From: Streptomyces canus
GTDB taxonomy: Bacteria > Actinomycetota > Actinomycetes > Streptomycetales > Streptomycetaceae
Length of the DNA stretch: 64,000 nucleotides
Assembly (NCBI RefSeq): GCF_001514145.1
Contig: NZ_KQ948659.1
Location: forward strand, 241,454 to 305,453
Direction: 5' to 3'
Notes under the pieces: generated by a model
What the model saw: only the letters and a program-made list of their open reading frames with translations
Database searches by the model: none
What the model was told of the DNA's origin: nothing
Made by a program: the position numbers and the translations under genes
Shown here: positions 1 to 8,479 of the stretch, one piece after another
How the letters are laid out: each line of letters starts with the position of its first letter
How positions within the stretch are numbered: position 1 is the stretch's first letter

Positions 1-364
1 GATTGACGCAAAGATCGATGCTCTCGTCCCCGCCTGGCTCACCCTCCCCGACATCGCAGAGATGCTCGATGTCGAGGTGACGCGTGTGCGGCAGCTGGTC
101 AAGGACGGCCAGCTCATCGCCGTACGCCGTGGTGAGAACCGCGCGCTGCACGTCCCCGCCGCCTTCATCGACGGGGCCGAGCAGAAGGTCGTCAAGGGCC
201 TGGCCGGGACCTTGACGCTCCTGAGGGACGACGGCTTCACCGACGAAGAGATGCTGGAGTGGCTCTTCACGCCCGATGAGAGCCTGCCCGGCACCCCCGC
301 ACAGGCCCTGAGCGAGAATCGCGGCACGGAGGTGAAGCGCCGGGCCCAGGCGCTCGCCGTCTGA
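1..364 (+). CDS. Rv2175c-family DNA-binding protein, 5' end outside the window
   Basis: The reading frame is open from base 2 and ends with TGA at 362-364, so the N-terminus lies upstream and the ATG at 62 is internal. The visible N-terminal part (TLPDIAEMLDV, then RVRQLVKDGQLIAVRR) reads as a MerR/excisionase-like winged helix-turn-helix. The rest (GLAGTLTLLRDDGF, then EEMLEWLF) matches the C-terminal domain of the mycobacterial Rv2175c family as I remember it. Rv2175c is known as a DNA-binding substrate of the kinase PknL. The target here is unknown. It is followed by a 54-bp palindrome and then thiE. Confidence 0.8.
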   Translation, partial: IDAKIDALVPAWLTLPDIAEMLDVEVTRVRQLVKDGQLIAVRRGENRALHVPAAFIDGAEQKVVKGLAGTLTLLRDDGFTDEEMLEWLFTPDESLPGTPAQALSENRGTEVKRRAQALAV

Positions 365-378
365 TCCGAACCACACCT

Positions 379-432
379 GCGTACGGGCCGTGACCGCCGT
401 GGCCGCGGCCACGGCGGTCACGGCCCGTACGC
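379..432. terminator. 54-bp perfect palindrome, probable terminator
   Basis: Every base from 379 to 432 pairs with its mirror around 405.5, the centre being GGCCGCGGCC. As RNA it would fold into a very GC-rich hairpin with about 25 pairs, and it has no U-tract. It lies 15 nt after the stop of the DNA-binding protein gene and 25 nt before thiE. It probably terminates the upstream transcript or protects its 3' end, and could work in both directions. Confidence 0.7.
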
Positions 433-457
433 CACCGAACCCGGGGGAGACTCACGC

Positions 458-1108
458 ATGCCCGCCACCACTCGTGACCGGCTCGCCGGCGCCCGCGTCT
501 ACCTCTGCACGGACGCCCGCAAGCGCCAGGGCGACCTCGTTGAGTTCCTGGACGCGGTCCTGGCCGGGGGCGTCGACATCGTGCAGCTGCGGGACAAGGG
601 CATGGAGGCGGCCGAGGAACTGGAACATCTCCAGGTCTTCGCCGACGCCTGCGCGCGGCACGGCAGGCTCCTCGCGGTCAACGACCGGGCCGACGTCGCC
701 CACGTGGCGGGCGCCGGTGTACTGCACCTCGGCCAGGGCGACCTGCCCGTCCCCGCCGCCCGCGCGATCCTCGGCGACGACATCCTCATAGGCCGCTCCA
801 CACACGCCGAGGCGGAGGCCGCCGCGGCCGCGGTCCAGGTCGGCGTGGACTACTTCTGCACCGGCCCCTGCTGGCCGACCCCCACCAAGCCCGGCCGGCA
901 CGCCCCCGGCCTCGACCTGGTCCGGTACACCGCCGCCCTCGGCACCGACCGCCCCTGGTTCGCCATCGGCGGCATCGACCTCGCCAACCTCGACGAGGTC
1001 CTGGACGCCGGTGCCCGCCGGGTCGTGGTCGTCCGGGCGATCACCGAGGCGGACGACCCGGGCGCGGCCGCCGCGGAGTTCGCGAAGCGGTTGAGTGACA
1101 CGGAGTGA
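458..1108 (+). CDS. thiE: Thiamine-phosphate synthase ThiE
   Basis: This 216-aa TIM-barrel enzyme joins HMP-pyrophosphate and thiazole phosphate to give thiamine phosphate in the cytoplasm. Family motifs are visible in order: VDIVQLRDKGM (about residues 39-49), LAVNDRADVA (72-81), LHLGQGDLP (88-96), YFCTGPCWPTPTK and FAIGGIDLANL near the end. The family more often has GP.F.T.TK at the phosphate loop, so CWPTPTK is a mild variant. The ATG at 458 has GGGGGAGA about 9 nt upstream. The terminator-like palindrome just upstream suggests it has its own promoter. Confidence 0.95.
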   Translation: MPATTRDRLAGARVYLCTDARKRQGDLVEFLDAVLAGGVDIVQLRDKGMEAAEELEHLQVFADACARHGRLLAVNDRADVAHVAGAGVLHLGQGDLPVPAARAILGDDILIGRSTHAEAEAAAAAVQVGVDYFCTGPCWPTPTKPGRHAPGLDLVRYTAALGTDRPWFAIGGIDLANLDEVLDAGARRVVVVRAITEADDPGAAAAEFAKRLSDTE

Positions 1109-1196
1109 GGGGCTGGTATTCGCCGGTCGCATGATCGGCCCGGTGTCCGAGGGGTGGACAACAAGTCGACAAAGCGGGCAAATTTCCCTGATCCGG

Positions 1197-1225
1197 TTGG
1201 GCGACCGCTGCCCCCTGGCTAACCT
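1197..1225 (+). promoter_or_regulatory. Promoter giving a leaderless metF transcript
   Basis: TTGGGC (1197-1202) and TAACCT (1220-1225) are separated by 17 nt, a good fit to a housekeeping sigma promoter. The -10 ends 6 nt before the metF ATG at 1232, so transcription should start at or beside the A of the start codon. No Shine-Dalgarno sequence is present. Confidence 0.65.
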
Positions 1226-1231
1226 GCCGGT

Positions 1232-2155
1232 ATGGCCCTAGGAACCGCATCCACCAGGACTGACCGCGCACGCACGGTGCGCGACATGCTCGCCGCGGGC
1301 AAGACGACGTACTCCTTCGAGTTCTCGGCGCCGAAGACCCCCAAGGGGGAGCGGAACCTGTGGAGCGCGCTCAGGAGGGTCGAGGCGGTCGCTCCGGACT
1401 TCGTCTCCGTCACCTACGGCGCCGGTGGCTCCACCCGCGCGGGCACGGTCAAGGAGACCCAGCAGATCGTCGCGGACACCACCCTGACCCCGGTCGCCCA
1501 CCTCACCGCGGTCGACCACTCCGTCGCGGAACTGCGCAACATCATCGGCCAGTACGCCGACGCCGGCATCCGCAACATCCTGGCCGTGCGCGGCGACCCG
1601 CCCGGCGACCCGATGGCCGAGTGGGTGGCGCACCCGCAGGGCCTGACCTACGCCGCCGAACTCGTCCGGCTCATCAAGGAGTCGGGCGACTTCTGCGTCG
1701 GCGTCGCGGCCTTCCCGGAGATGCACCCGCGCTCCGCGGACTGGGAGGGCGACGTCACGCACTTCGTCGACAAGTGCCGCGCCGGCGCCGACTACGCCAT
1801 CACCCAGATGTTCTTCCAGCCGGAGTCCTATCTGCGGCTGCGTGACCGAGTCCACGCGGCGGGCTGCGAAACCCCCGTCATTCCCGAGATCATGCCCGTG
1901 ACCAGCGTACGGATGCTGGAGCGGCTACCACAGCTCAGTAATGCGATCATCCCCTCCGCCCTGAAAGAGCGGATCCTCACAGCAAAGGACGATCCGACCG
2001 CTGTACGCTCGATCGGAATCGAGTTCGCCACGGAGTTCTGCGCCCGGCTGCTGTCCGAGGGAGTGCCCGGACTGCACTTCATCACGCTCAACAACTCCAC
2101 GGCGACACTGGAAATCTACGAAAACCTGGGTCTGCACCATCCACCGCAGGCCTAG
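1232..2155 (+). CDS. metF: Methylenetetrahydrofolate reductase MetF
   Basis: A 307-aa FAD-dependent TIM barrel that reduces 5,10-methylene-THF to 5-methyl-THF, the methyl donor for methionine synthesis. Motifs: YSFEFSAPKT near residue 28 with the conserved catalytic Glu, FVSVTYGAGGSTR (about 57-69), HLTAVDHSV, ILAVRGDPPGDP (substrate/FAD loop) and FFQPESYLRLRDR. Length is typical of the bacterial enzyme. The ATG has no ribosome binding site but sits 6 nt after a -10 element, so it is probably translated from a leaderless mRNA. It is adjacent to thiE but transcribed separately. Confidence 0.96.
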   Translation: MALGTASTRTDRARTVRDMLAAGKTTYSFEFSAPKTPKGERNLWSALRRVEAVAPDFVSVTYGAGGSTRAGTVKETQQIVADTTLTPVAHLTAVDHSVAELRNIIGQYADAGIRNILAVRGDPPGDPMAEWVAHPQGLTYAAELVRLIKESGDFCVGVAAFPEMHPRSADWEGDVTHFVDKCRAGADYAITQMFFQPESYLRLRDRVHAAGCETPVIPEIMPVTSVRMLERLPQLSNAIIPSALKERILTAKDDPTAVRSIGIEFATEFCARLLSEGVPGLHFITLNNSTATLEIYENLGLHHPPQA

Positions 2156-2211
2156 ACCGGCCGCACGGATATACGACACACTGCGTAGCGGTCACTGGGA
2201 GAGGGGCGTAC

Positions 2212-3171
2212 ATGGGCTGGACGGTCCTCTACATCGCGTTCGGAATCGTCGCGCTGTGGCTGCTCGGCGAGGTGCTGCTGCAGTACAAGGCACGGCTGCG
2301 CTGGCGGCTGCTCGCCTTCGTCGGCTTCCTCGCCGTGGTCCTCGGCGTGCTGATGCCGTCGGTGGTCGTCATCGGGCTGGGCGCGATCGCCTTCGCGGTC
2401 GGTCAGACCTACGTCACGCTGTCGTTCCGCCGCGGCTTCGAGCAGGGCTGGGCGGTCAACCCGCCGGCCGCGCTGGGCGGTCTGACCGGCGGCAAGAAGA
2501 GCCGTCGTGAACGCGGCCGCGAGGAGCCCGACCTGGAGGTCTCCGACCTCGAGGCAGGCGACGAGGCCGGGTACGACCAGGGCCGGCCGGACTCCTCCGG
2601 CTACGGCCACGACGACTACGACCGCGACGACGTCTTCACGCCCGCGCGCTCCGCCGCGCCCACGGCCGCCGAGACCACCTCGGTCTACGAGCCGCAGCCC
2701 CTGCCGGACGACACCGGCTCCTACGGCATATACAACGACTCCTCCTACGCCGGTGACCAGTCCTACGCGTCCGCGGGCCAGACCCAGGACCAGTGCGCGA
2801 CGGCCGCCGCCGACCAGACGTACGGATACGACGGCTACTCCGGCTACGACCAGCAGCAGTACGGCTACGACCAGGCCGGGCAGCAGCAGTACGCCGCCTA
2901 CTCCGACCCGTACATCGGCACGCAGACCTATGGCGCGGGGTCGTACGACGCCTCCTACGGCGGCCAGCAGCAGTTCGTCCAGCAGGGTTACGACCAGTAC
3001 GGCGGGACGTACGGCGGCGAGACCCCGGCCGGCGGGGTGTGGGTGCCGCAGCAGCGCACCGACGAGTCCTACGGCGGCGAACTCCCGCAGGAGCAGGGCT
3101 ACTACCAGGACAACGGCGGCCAGGGGCAGCAGAACCAGGGCCAGGGGTACGACGAGCAGTACCGCTTCTGA
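2212..3171 (+). CDS. Membrane protein with Gln/Tyr/Gly-rich disordered tail
   Basis: A 319-aa protein of unknown function. Residues 1-65 hold two to three hydrophobic segments (starting WTVLYIAFGIVALWLLGEVL) with basic residues between them. A charged linker rich in Arg/Glu/Asp follows. From about residue 125 to the end it is low complexity: repeats of YGYD, QQQYG, SYGGQ and GYDQ with few hydrophobics. The tail is probably cytoplasmic and disordered. The ATG has GGGAGAGGGG upstream. It converges with the flavoprotein gene, with only 16 nt between stops. I recognise it as a conserved Streptomyces hypothetical but know no function. Confidence 0.85.
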   Translation: MGWTVLYIAFGIVALWLLGEVLLQYKARLRWRLLAFVGFLAVVLGVLMPSVVVIGLGAIAFAVGQTYVTLSFRRGFEQGWAVNPPAALGGLTGGKKSRRERGREEPDLEVSDLEAGDEAGYDQGRPDSSGYGHDDYDRDDVFTPARSAAPTAAETTSVYEPQPLPDDTGSYGIYNDSSYAGDQSYASAGQTQDQCATAAADQTYGYDGYSGYDQQQYGYDQAGQQQYAAYSDPYIGTQTYGAGSYDASYGGQQQFVQQGYDQYGGTYGGETPAGGVWVPQQRTDESYGGELPQEQGYYQDNGGQGQQNQGQGYDEQYRF

Positions 3172-3187
3172 AGCGGGGCGGCTCCGG

Positions 3188-4690
3188 TCACTGAGAACCG
3201 CGGAACTCCGGTCCTTCCACGATCAGTCCGGCCACCAGCGAGCCCGACATGCCCGCGTGGGAGAGACCGCCGCCGGGATGCGACCAGCCGCCGGCCGTGA
3301 ACAGGCCAGGTACCGCCGTGCTGTTGGACGGGTGCAGGGTGCCTTCGCCGCCCGCCAGCGAGGGCGGGGGGACGGCGCCGCCCGTGGCCCCGGTCTCCCG
3401 CTCGGTGTGCACAGGCGTCCGCACCTCGCGCCAGAGGATCCGCTCGCGCAGGCCCGGCACCGCCCGCTCGGCGGCGGCGACCATGCGGTCCGCGAAGGCC
3501 TCGACGACTCCCGGGGTGGCCCAGTCGTACCCAAGGCCGCAGGGCACGGTCGCCGTCAGCACCACGGACTCGTGGTCCGCGTCGGGGCGCAGGGCAGGGT
3601 CGTCCGGCCGGTCGATCCGCACCGTGAGGTCGGGCGTCTCCCCGTGCGAGAAGAGGCCCAACTCGCCGTCCGGGTCGGGGCTGTAGACCACCGTGCGGTG
3701 CACGGTGTCCGGCTCCCGCGCTCCGCGCAGGGCGAGGCACACCACGACCCGGCCCGGGTGCAGGTCCTCGGCGTCGGGAAGGACGTCCTTCGCGCCGTAG
3801 AGCTCACGACCCGGTACGAGCCCGCGCAGTCGCCAGGGTCCGGTGCCGACGACGGTGTCCGCCTCCACGACCACCCCGTCGGACAGCTCCAGGCCCGCCG
3901 CGCGACCGTCCTTCTCCAGGACGCCCGTCACCTCGGCGCCGAAGTGGAACTCGACCTTGCGCTGGACGCACCGCTCGTACACCACCCGCGCCAACTCCCG
4001 CATGCCGCCCCGGACATACCAGGTCCCGAAGGCGTGCTCCATGTACGGCAGGACGGCCGCGCTCGCCGGCGCGCTACCGGGGTCGACGCCGTGCGCGAGC
4101 GCATGGCCGTACAGCAGGGCCGCGAGCCGCGGGTCCCGCAGCTCCCAGGCGCCGATCTCGTACAGCGTGCGGGCCTGTCGGGTGCGCAGCAGCCGTTTGT
4201 GCGGCACCCCGGGGTAGGGCTCGCGCTGCAGCACCTGCCAGTTGGGCCACAGGGGCTCCTCCAGCAGCGGCCTGCGGGTGCGGTCCCAGGCCTCGCGGGC
4301 CCGGATGAGGAAGTCGCCCCAGCGTGCGCCCGCGCCCGCGCCGAGGGCCTCGTCCAGCGCGGCGACCACTCCCGCGCGCGAGGCGTTCGGCAGGGACACC
4401 TCGGTGCCGTCCGTGAAGATGTGCCGCGACGACGGATCGACCTGGACCAGCTCGACGACCGACTCAAGCGGCTCCTTGCCGGTCTTGATGAACAGATCGC
4501 GGTAGACCGCGGGGAGGGTGAGCAGTCCCGGCCCGGTGTCGAACCCGAACCCGTCCCGCTCCAGCCGGCGCACCGCACCGCCGTACGTCTCCGTACGCTC
4601 GTACACCGCCACCCGGTGGCCCGCGACGGCCAGCCGGGCAGCGGCCGCCATCGCGCCCATCCCGGCGCCGATCACCGCAATCCGTGCCAT
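3188..4690 (-). CDS. Phytoene desaturase-like FAD-dependent oxidoreductase
   Basis: About 500 aa. The N-terminus (RIAVIGAGMGAMAAAARLA, ending in VYERTETYGG) is a classical Rossmann dinucleotide-binding fold with the acidic residue for FAD ribose. Near the C-terminus, LFTAGGWSHPGGGLSHAGM is the second FAD-contact motif of the carotenoid desaturase/isomerase family. No carotenoid genes are nearby, so the substrate is unknown. I chose ATG 4690 (MARIAVIGAG) because it places the fold at the extreme N-terminus. A GTG at 4720 in the same frame would add ten residues and overlap the upstream DUF4126 gene by 20 nt. The two genes are probably cotranscribed. Confidence 0.88.
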   Translation of the reverse strand: MARIAVIGAGMGAMAAAARLAVAGHRVAVYERTETYGGAVRRLERDGFGFDTGPGLLTLPAVYRDLFIKTGKEPLESVVELVQVDPSSRHIFTDGTEVSLPNASRAGVVAALDEALGAGAGARWGDFLIRAREAWDRTRRPLLEEPLWPNWQVLQREPYPGVPHKRLLRTRQARTLYEIGAWELRDPRLAALLYGHALAHGVDPGSAPASAAVLPYMEHAFGTWYVRGGMRELARVVYERCVQRKVEFHFGAEVTGVLEKDGRAAGLELSDGVVVEADTVVGTGPWRLRGLVPGRELYGAKDVLPDAEDLHPGRVVVCLALRGAREPDTVHRTVVYSPDPDGELGLFSHGETPDLTVRIDRPDDPALRPDADHESVVLTATVPCGLGYDWATPGVVEAFADRMVAAAERAVPGLRERILWREVRTPVHTERETGATGGAVPPPSLAGGEGTLHPSNSTAVPGLFTAGGWSHPGGGLSHAGMSGSLVAGLIVEGPEFRGSQ

Positions 4691-4700
4691 GCGTGCGACT

Positions 4701-5330
4701 TTATCGGCCGCCACTGACACTCCGGCCGCGGGCGGCCGGCTTGCCGAGGCGTTTCTCCTCCCGGCGTCGGGCCCGGCGGCGTCGGAATCTTCGGATGCGG
4801 GAGATCAGGAAGAAGAGCGTCAGCAGGCCGGCCAGCAGCAGTACGCCCGCGATGACCGCGGCCGCCTCCGGGTGGAACATGGCGAAGGCGACGACGCCGC
4901 CGACCCCGAGATCCTCGGCCAGACTCACGATCACGTTGCTGAAGGGCTCGGGTGAGGCGTTGACCGCCATACGCGTGCCCGCCTTGACCGTGTGGCTGGC
5001 CAGAGCCGTCGAACCGCCGATCAGGCCCGCCGCCACATCGGAGAGCGAACCGCTCTGACCTGCGAGCAGCGCGCCGACCCAGGCGCCGGCGACGGGACGG
5101 ATCACGGTGTGGACCGAGTCCCAGGCCGAGTCGACGTACGGGATCTTGTCCGCCACCGCCTCGCACAGGAACAGCACGCCCGCCATGACGAGGACCTCGG
5201 GGCGCTGCAGGGTCTCGGGGACGTCGTCGCTCAGCCCCGTCGCGCCGAACACGCCGAGCAGCAGCACCACCGCGTAGGCGTTGACACCGCTGGCCCAGCC
5301 GCTGGTGAAGACCAGGGGGAGTACGGACAC
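4701..5330 (-). CDS. DUF4126 family membrane protein
   Basis: About 209 aa, starting at GTG 5330 (VSVLPLVFTSGWASG). It has four or five hydrophobic segments: the N-terminal VNAYAVVLLLGVFG, then VLVMAGVLFLCEAVADK, a glycine-rich VAGAWVGALL stretch, and a C-terminal VIAGVLLLAGLLTLFFL. An Arg/Lys-rich cytoplasmic tail follows. The family is uncharacterised. TACGAT lies 7 nt before the GTG with no ribosome binding site, so a leaderless start is likely. A longer in-frame opening reaches 5684 but its upstream part is Pro/Arg-rich and does not resemble the family. Confidence 0.82.
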   Translation of the reverse strand: MSVLPLVFTSGWASGVNAYAVVLLLGVFGATGLSDDVPETLQRPEVLVMAGVLFLCEAVADKIPYVDSAWDSVHTVIRPVAGAWVGALLAGQSGSLSDVAAGLIGGSTALASHTVKAGTRMAVNASPEPFSNVIVSLAEDLGVGGVVAFAMFHPEAAAVIAGVLLLAGLLTLFFLISRIRRFRRRRARRREEKRLGKPAARGRSVSGGR

Positions 5331-5715
5331 GGACGCGATCGTAACCAGTCGGCCGCGGTGCGGTCTGGGGGTGAGTGCGCAGGACTGAGTATCCGTACCT
5401 AGGGGGCGAGATGAGTACGCGCGCGGATGGGCCCCGACCTGCTCGAACGAGAGAGTGGAGCCACGGCGAAGGGGAACGGCTCCGGCACCGGCGACACGGG
5501 GCGCCGGAACGGAGCCGCCCCGGATCCGCTCCTTCCGCCGGCCGTGGTCGGCGGGAGCGAGGCACGGGGGAACCCGGGAAAGCGGGGGAACGACCGAACG
5601 GGGGCCCAACGGGGGGTACGGGGGAAATCGGGGGAGCAAGGGAAGGCGCCGGTTCGAGGTGGCCCGCGGGGGACGCGGCCACACCGGACCGGCGCTTTCG
5701 CTTGTCGGCCTCGGG
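5331..5715. other. Intergenic region with clustered G-tracts
   Basis: No gene is supported between the DUF4126 start and the tetR stop. Open frames here are Arg/Pro/Gly-rich composition artefacts. The notable content is a run of G-tracts on the + strand from 5566 to 5642: six tracts of five or six G, the last five of them 9-16 bases apart, plus two GGG tracts. This can form one or more G-quadruplexes. Confidence 0.7.
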
Positions 5716-6348
5716 TCATCCCCGGCGCCCGCTCACCCGCCCCTGCAACAGCCGCGACAGCGCCGCGTGCACGTCGTCCAGAGAGCGCTCGGGCTGGAAG
5801 GACTGCCAGTCCAGGGCGGCCACCAGGACCATGCCGACCAGGGCGGAGGCGGTCAGCGGTACGTCGATCTCGTCGCTGAACTCGCCGTTCTCCACGCCTT
5901 CGCGCAGGACGCCCTCCACGACCGCCACGGCCTGCTGACGGACCACCATGAGCGTGGACTGCCAGGCCCTGTTGGTGCGCCACAGCTCGGCCACGTACAG
6001 CTGCGTGAAGGCCGGGTAGCGGTCGATGAAGACGAGACCGGCCCGGATCATCGCGTCCAGGGCGTCCACCTTGCCGCCACCCGCGCGTGCCGTCGATTCC
6101 GCCGCCTCCCTCAAGGAGGCGGTGAGAAGGCCCACGCCGTGCCGCAGCAGTTCCTCGAAGAGGACGGACTTGCTCGCGAAGTTGTAGTAGACCGTGCCCT
6201 TCGCGACTCCGGCCCGCTCGGCGATCTCGTCGACCGTGGTGGCGGAGAAGCCCTGCTCGGCGATGAGCGTGACGGCCGCCTCGTAGAGCTTCTGCCGGGT
6301 GGCCTCGCGGCGCGTGCTGACGCCCGCCGTGGCGCTGCTGCTTTCCAT
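5716..6348 (-). CDS. TetR-family transcriptional regulator
   Basis: 210 aa from ATG 6348. Residues about 12-60 form the TetR helix-turn-helix: RREATRQKLYEAAVTLIAE, then TTVDEIAERAGVAKGTVYYN and FASKSVLFEELL. The C-terminal ligand domain is helical and unassigned. It is the last gene of a leftward operon after the ABC-like ATPase and the YhgE/Pip protein (48 nt after the latter), which is typical of a local repressor of an export function. A CTCAC-CT-GTGAG dyad lies at 6359-6370, just upstream of its start. A second dyad before the first gene of the operon is the likelier operator. Confidence 0.93.
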   Translation of the reverse strand: MESSSATAGVSTRREATRQKLYEAAVTLIAEQGFSATTVDEIAERAGVAKGTVYYNFASKSVLFEELLRHGVGLLTASLREAAESTARAGGGKVDALDAMIRAGLVFIDRYPAFTQLYVAELWRTNRAWQSTLMVVRQQAVAVVEGVLREGVENGEFSDEIDVPLTASALVGMVLVAALDWQSFQPERSLDDVHAALSRLLQGRVSGRRG

Positions 6349-6395
6349 GGTTCTGATTCTCACAGGTGAGGCCGCTTTTGAGGTCGCGGAAGGGC

Positions 6396-8479
6396 TCACA
6401 GGGTCAGCTCCGGGTGCAGCCGGTCCAGCGTCCACACCTGCCGGCGCCGGGCCGACAGGGCGGTCAGCGCGAGGGCGCCCGCGGTGAACGCGAGGAGCAC
6501 CACGCACGCGTGCCACACCGGAGTGAGACCGCCGCCCGTGATGAGCCTCCTGAGGGCCTCCACGACGTAGCTCATCGGCAGGAAGGGGTGGATCGCGTTG
6601 AAGAAGCCCGGGCTGGTCTGGACGGGGTAGGTGCCGCCCGCGGACGTCAGCTGGAGCATCAGGAGAGCCAGGACCAGGATCCGGCCCGCCGCCCCGAAGC
6701 GTGCGTTCAGCCATTGGACGATCGCCGCGAAGCAGGCCGTCACCAGGAAGAGGAAGCCCACGGTCCCGGCCGCCCGCGCCATCTGCAGGCCGATCGCCCA
6801 GTGCAGCACCGACATCAGGGCCACGGTCTGCAGCACTCCGATCGCCACCACGGGCAGCCACCCGGCCAGCGCGATCCGCCAGGCCGCGGCACCGGCGGCG
6901 AGCGCACGCCGGTTCATCGGCGTGATCAGCATGTACGCCACCATCGCGCCCACCCACAGCGACAGCGGGATGAAGTACGGGGCGAACCCGGTGCCGTAGT
7001 TCGGCGCCTTGTGCAGGTCCCTGGAGACCAGTTGGACCGGATCCGCCATCACGTCGGTGCGCCGGTCGCGGTCCTTCTTGTCGTAGTCGGGGATCTGCGA
7101 GGCGCCGTCGTGCAGCCCGTCGGAGAGCTTCTCGGAGCCGTCGGCGAGCTTGTACATGCCGCCGCTCAGGTCGTCGGCTCCGGTCCTGAGCCGGCCGACG
7201 CCCTCGTCCAGGTCCTGTGCGCCGGTCCTCGCGGTGCCGAGGCCGGAGTGGAGCGTCCTGGCGCCGGCGGCGACCTCGTCCGCGCCCTGGTTCAGCTGGT
7301 TGATCTTCGCTACGGCGTCGTCCAGGTCCTCGGAGAGGCGGGGCGCCCGGTCGGCGAGCGCCCGGGCCTGCTGCTGGAGCGTGGCGAGCCGGCCGTCGAG
7401 CTTCTTCAGGTCGCCGTTCTGGTCGGCGACGAGAGCGTTGACGTCGTCGGCGACCTTCGCCACGTCGGCGGCGGCCTGCTCGGCCTTCTTCAGGTCGGTG
7501 CAGGCCGGGTCCGGCAGCACGGGGTCCGTACAGCGCGCCTTGTAGACGGCGTTCAGGGTGGCGGCGGCCTTGTGTGCCCCCTCGGCGGCCGCCGGGGCGG
7601 TCCTCACCAGGGTGTCGAGGTTGTGGCGGACGGCTCCGGCCGAGTCGGCGACGAGCCGCGCGGTGTCGCCGATCGTCTTCTCGTTGCCTTCGAGGAAGGG
7701 GCCCACCTTGGCCGCGACCCCGTTGACCTTGTCGGCGAGGCTCTGGGTCCCGTCGGCGACCTGCTGTGCGCCGTCCGCGAGGTCACCCGAGCCCGTGTCG
7801 AGCTTCGCCAGCCCGTCGGAGAGCTTCCCGCTGCCCGCCTCGGCGTCCTTCAGGCCCGTGGCGAGGTCCTCGGATCCCTTCTCCGCCTTGCCGATGCCGC
7901 CTTCCAGGTCGTCAGGCCGTCGGCGGCCTTCACCGTGGCGCCGTGGATGTCGGAGAAGGAGATGAAGATCCGGTCCAGGAAGGACCGCGACGCCTTCGTG
8001 GACGCGGCCCGGCGCACCTCGGCGAAGACCGTCCGTGAGATCTGCCCGACGATGTAGTTGTTCGAGTCGTTCGTACGGACCTGCAGGGCGCCGGTCTCGG
8101 GGGAGTCACCCGCACTGGAGGCGATCCGCTTGCTGAAGTCGGCCGGCATGGTCAGCGACAGGTAGTAGGTGCCGTTCTCGACACCCTTGCGTGCCTCGGC
8201 GGCGCTCACGCGGTGCCACTCGAAGGTGTTGCTCTCGCGCAACCCTTTGGTGAGGTCGTCGCCCGCGGTTAGTTTCGTGCCGTCGGCGGTGGCGCCCCTG
8301 TCGTCGTTCACGAGGGCGACGGGGATGCGGTCCAGGCGGCCGTACGGGTCCCAGAAGGACCACAGATACAGGGCGCCGTAGAGCAGCGGCAGCACCAGCA
8401 GCGCCACCAGGGCGGCGCGCGGCAGCTTCCCCCTGCCGAAGCGGCGCAGTTCAAGCGCGGCCAGTTTCGGCGAGCGCAT
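6396..8479 (-). pseudogene. YhgE/Pip-type membrane protein, interrupted by a one-base frameshift
   Basis: The start at ATG 8479 has a strong GGAAGGAG site. The N-terminal frame gives a first membrane segment (ALVALLVLPLLYGALYLW) and the YhgE/Pip domain (ALVNDDRG, YYLSLTMPADFSKRIAS). Between about 7905 and 7915 the frame is lost: the original frame drifts into WKAASARRRR and stops at 7850. The next frame continues perfectly with LEGGIGKAEKGSEDL, a long helical repeat region (LSDGLAKL, TGSGDLADG) and five or six C-terminal membrane segments to 6396. The span is 2084 nt, one base short of 695 codons. It is either a recent mutation or a sequencing error. The family acts in the envelope (type VII-like or phage-receptor/export roles are reported); the substrate is unknown. 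Confidence 0.85.

Noticed and set aside
2507..4717. 736-codon open frame on the + strand across the membrane protein tail and the flavoprotein gene
   Set aside because: It is Arg/Pro/Thr-rich, has no ribosome binding site, and overlaps two well-supported genes. It is an effect of GC-rich third positions.
5411..5938. ATG with GGGGG upstream and an open frame into tetR
   Set aside because: The product is a low-complexity Arg/Gly/Pro chain that overlaps the 3' third of tetR by over 200 nt; no domain is visible.
6396..7706. Separate 436-aa membrane protein starting at ATG 7706
   Set aside because: That ATG is inside the helical repeat region; the frame continues upstream to the frameshift and belongs to the same YhgE/Pip gene.
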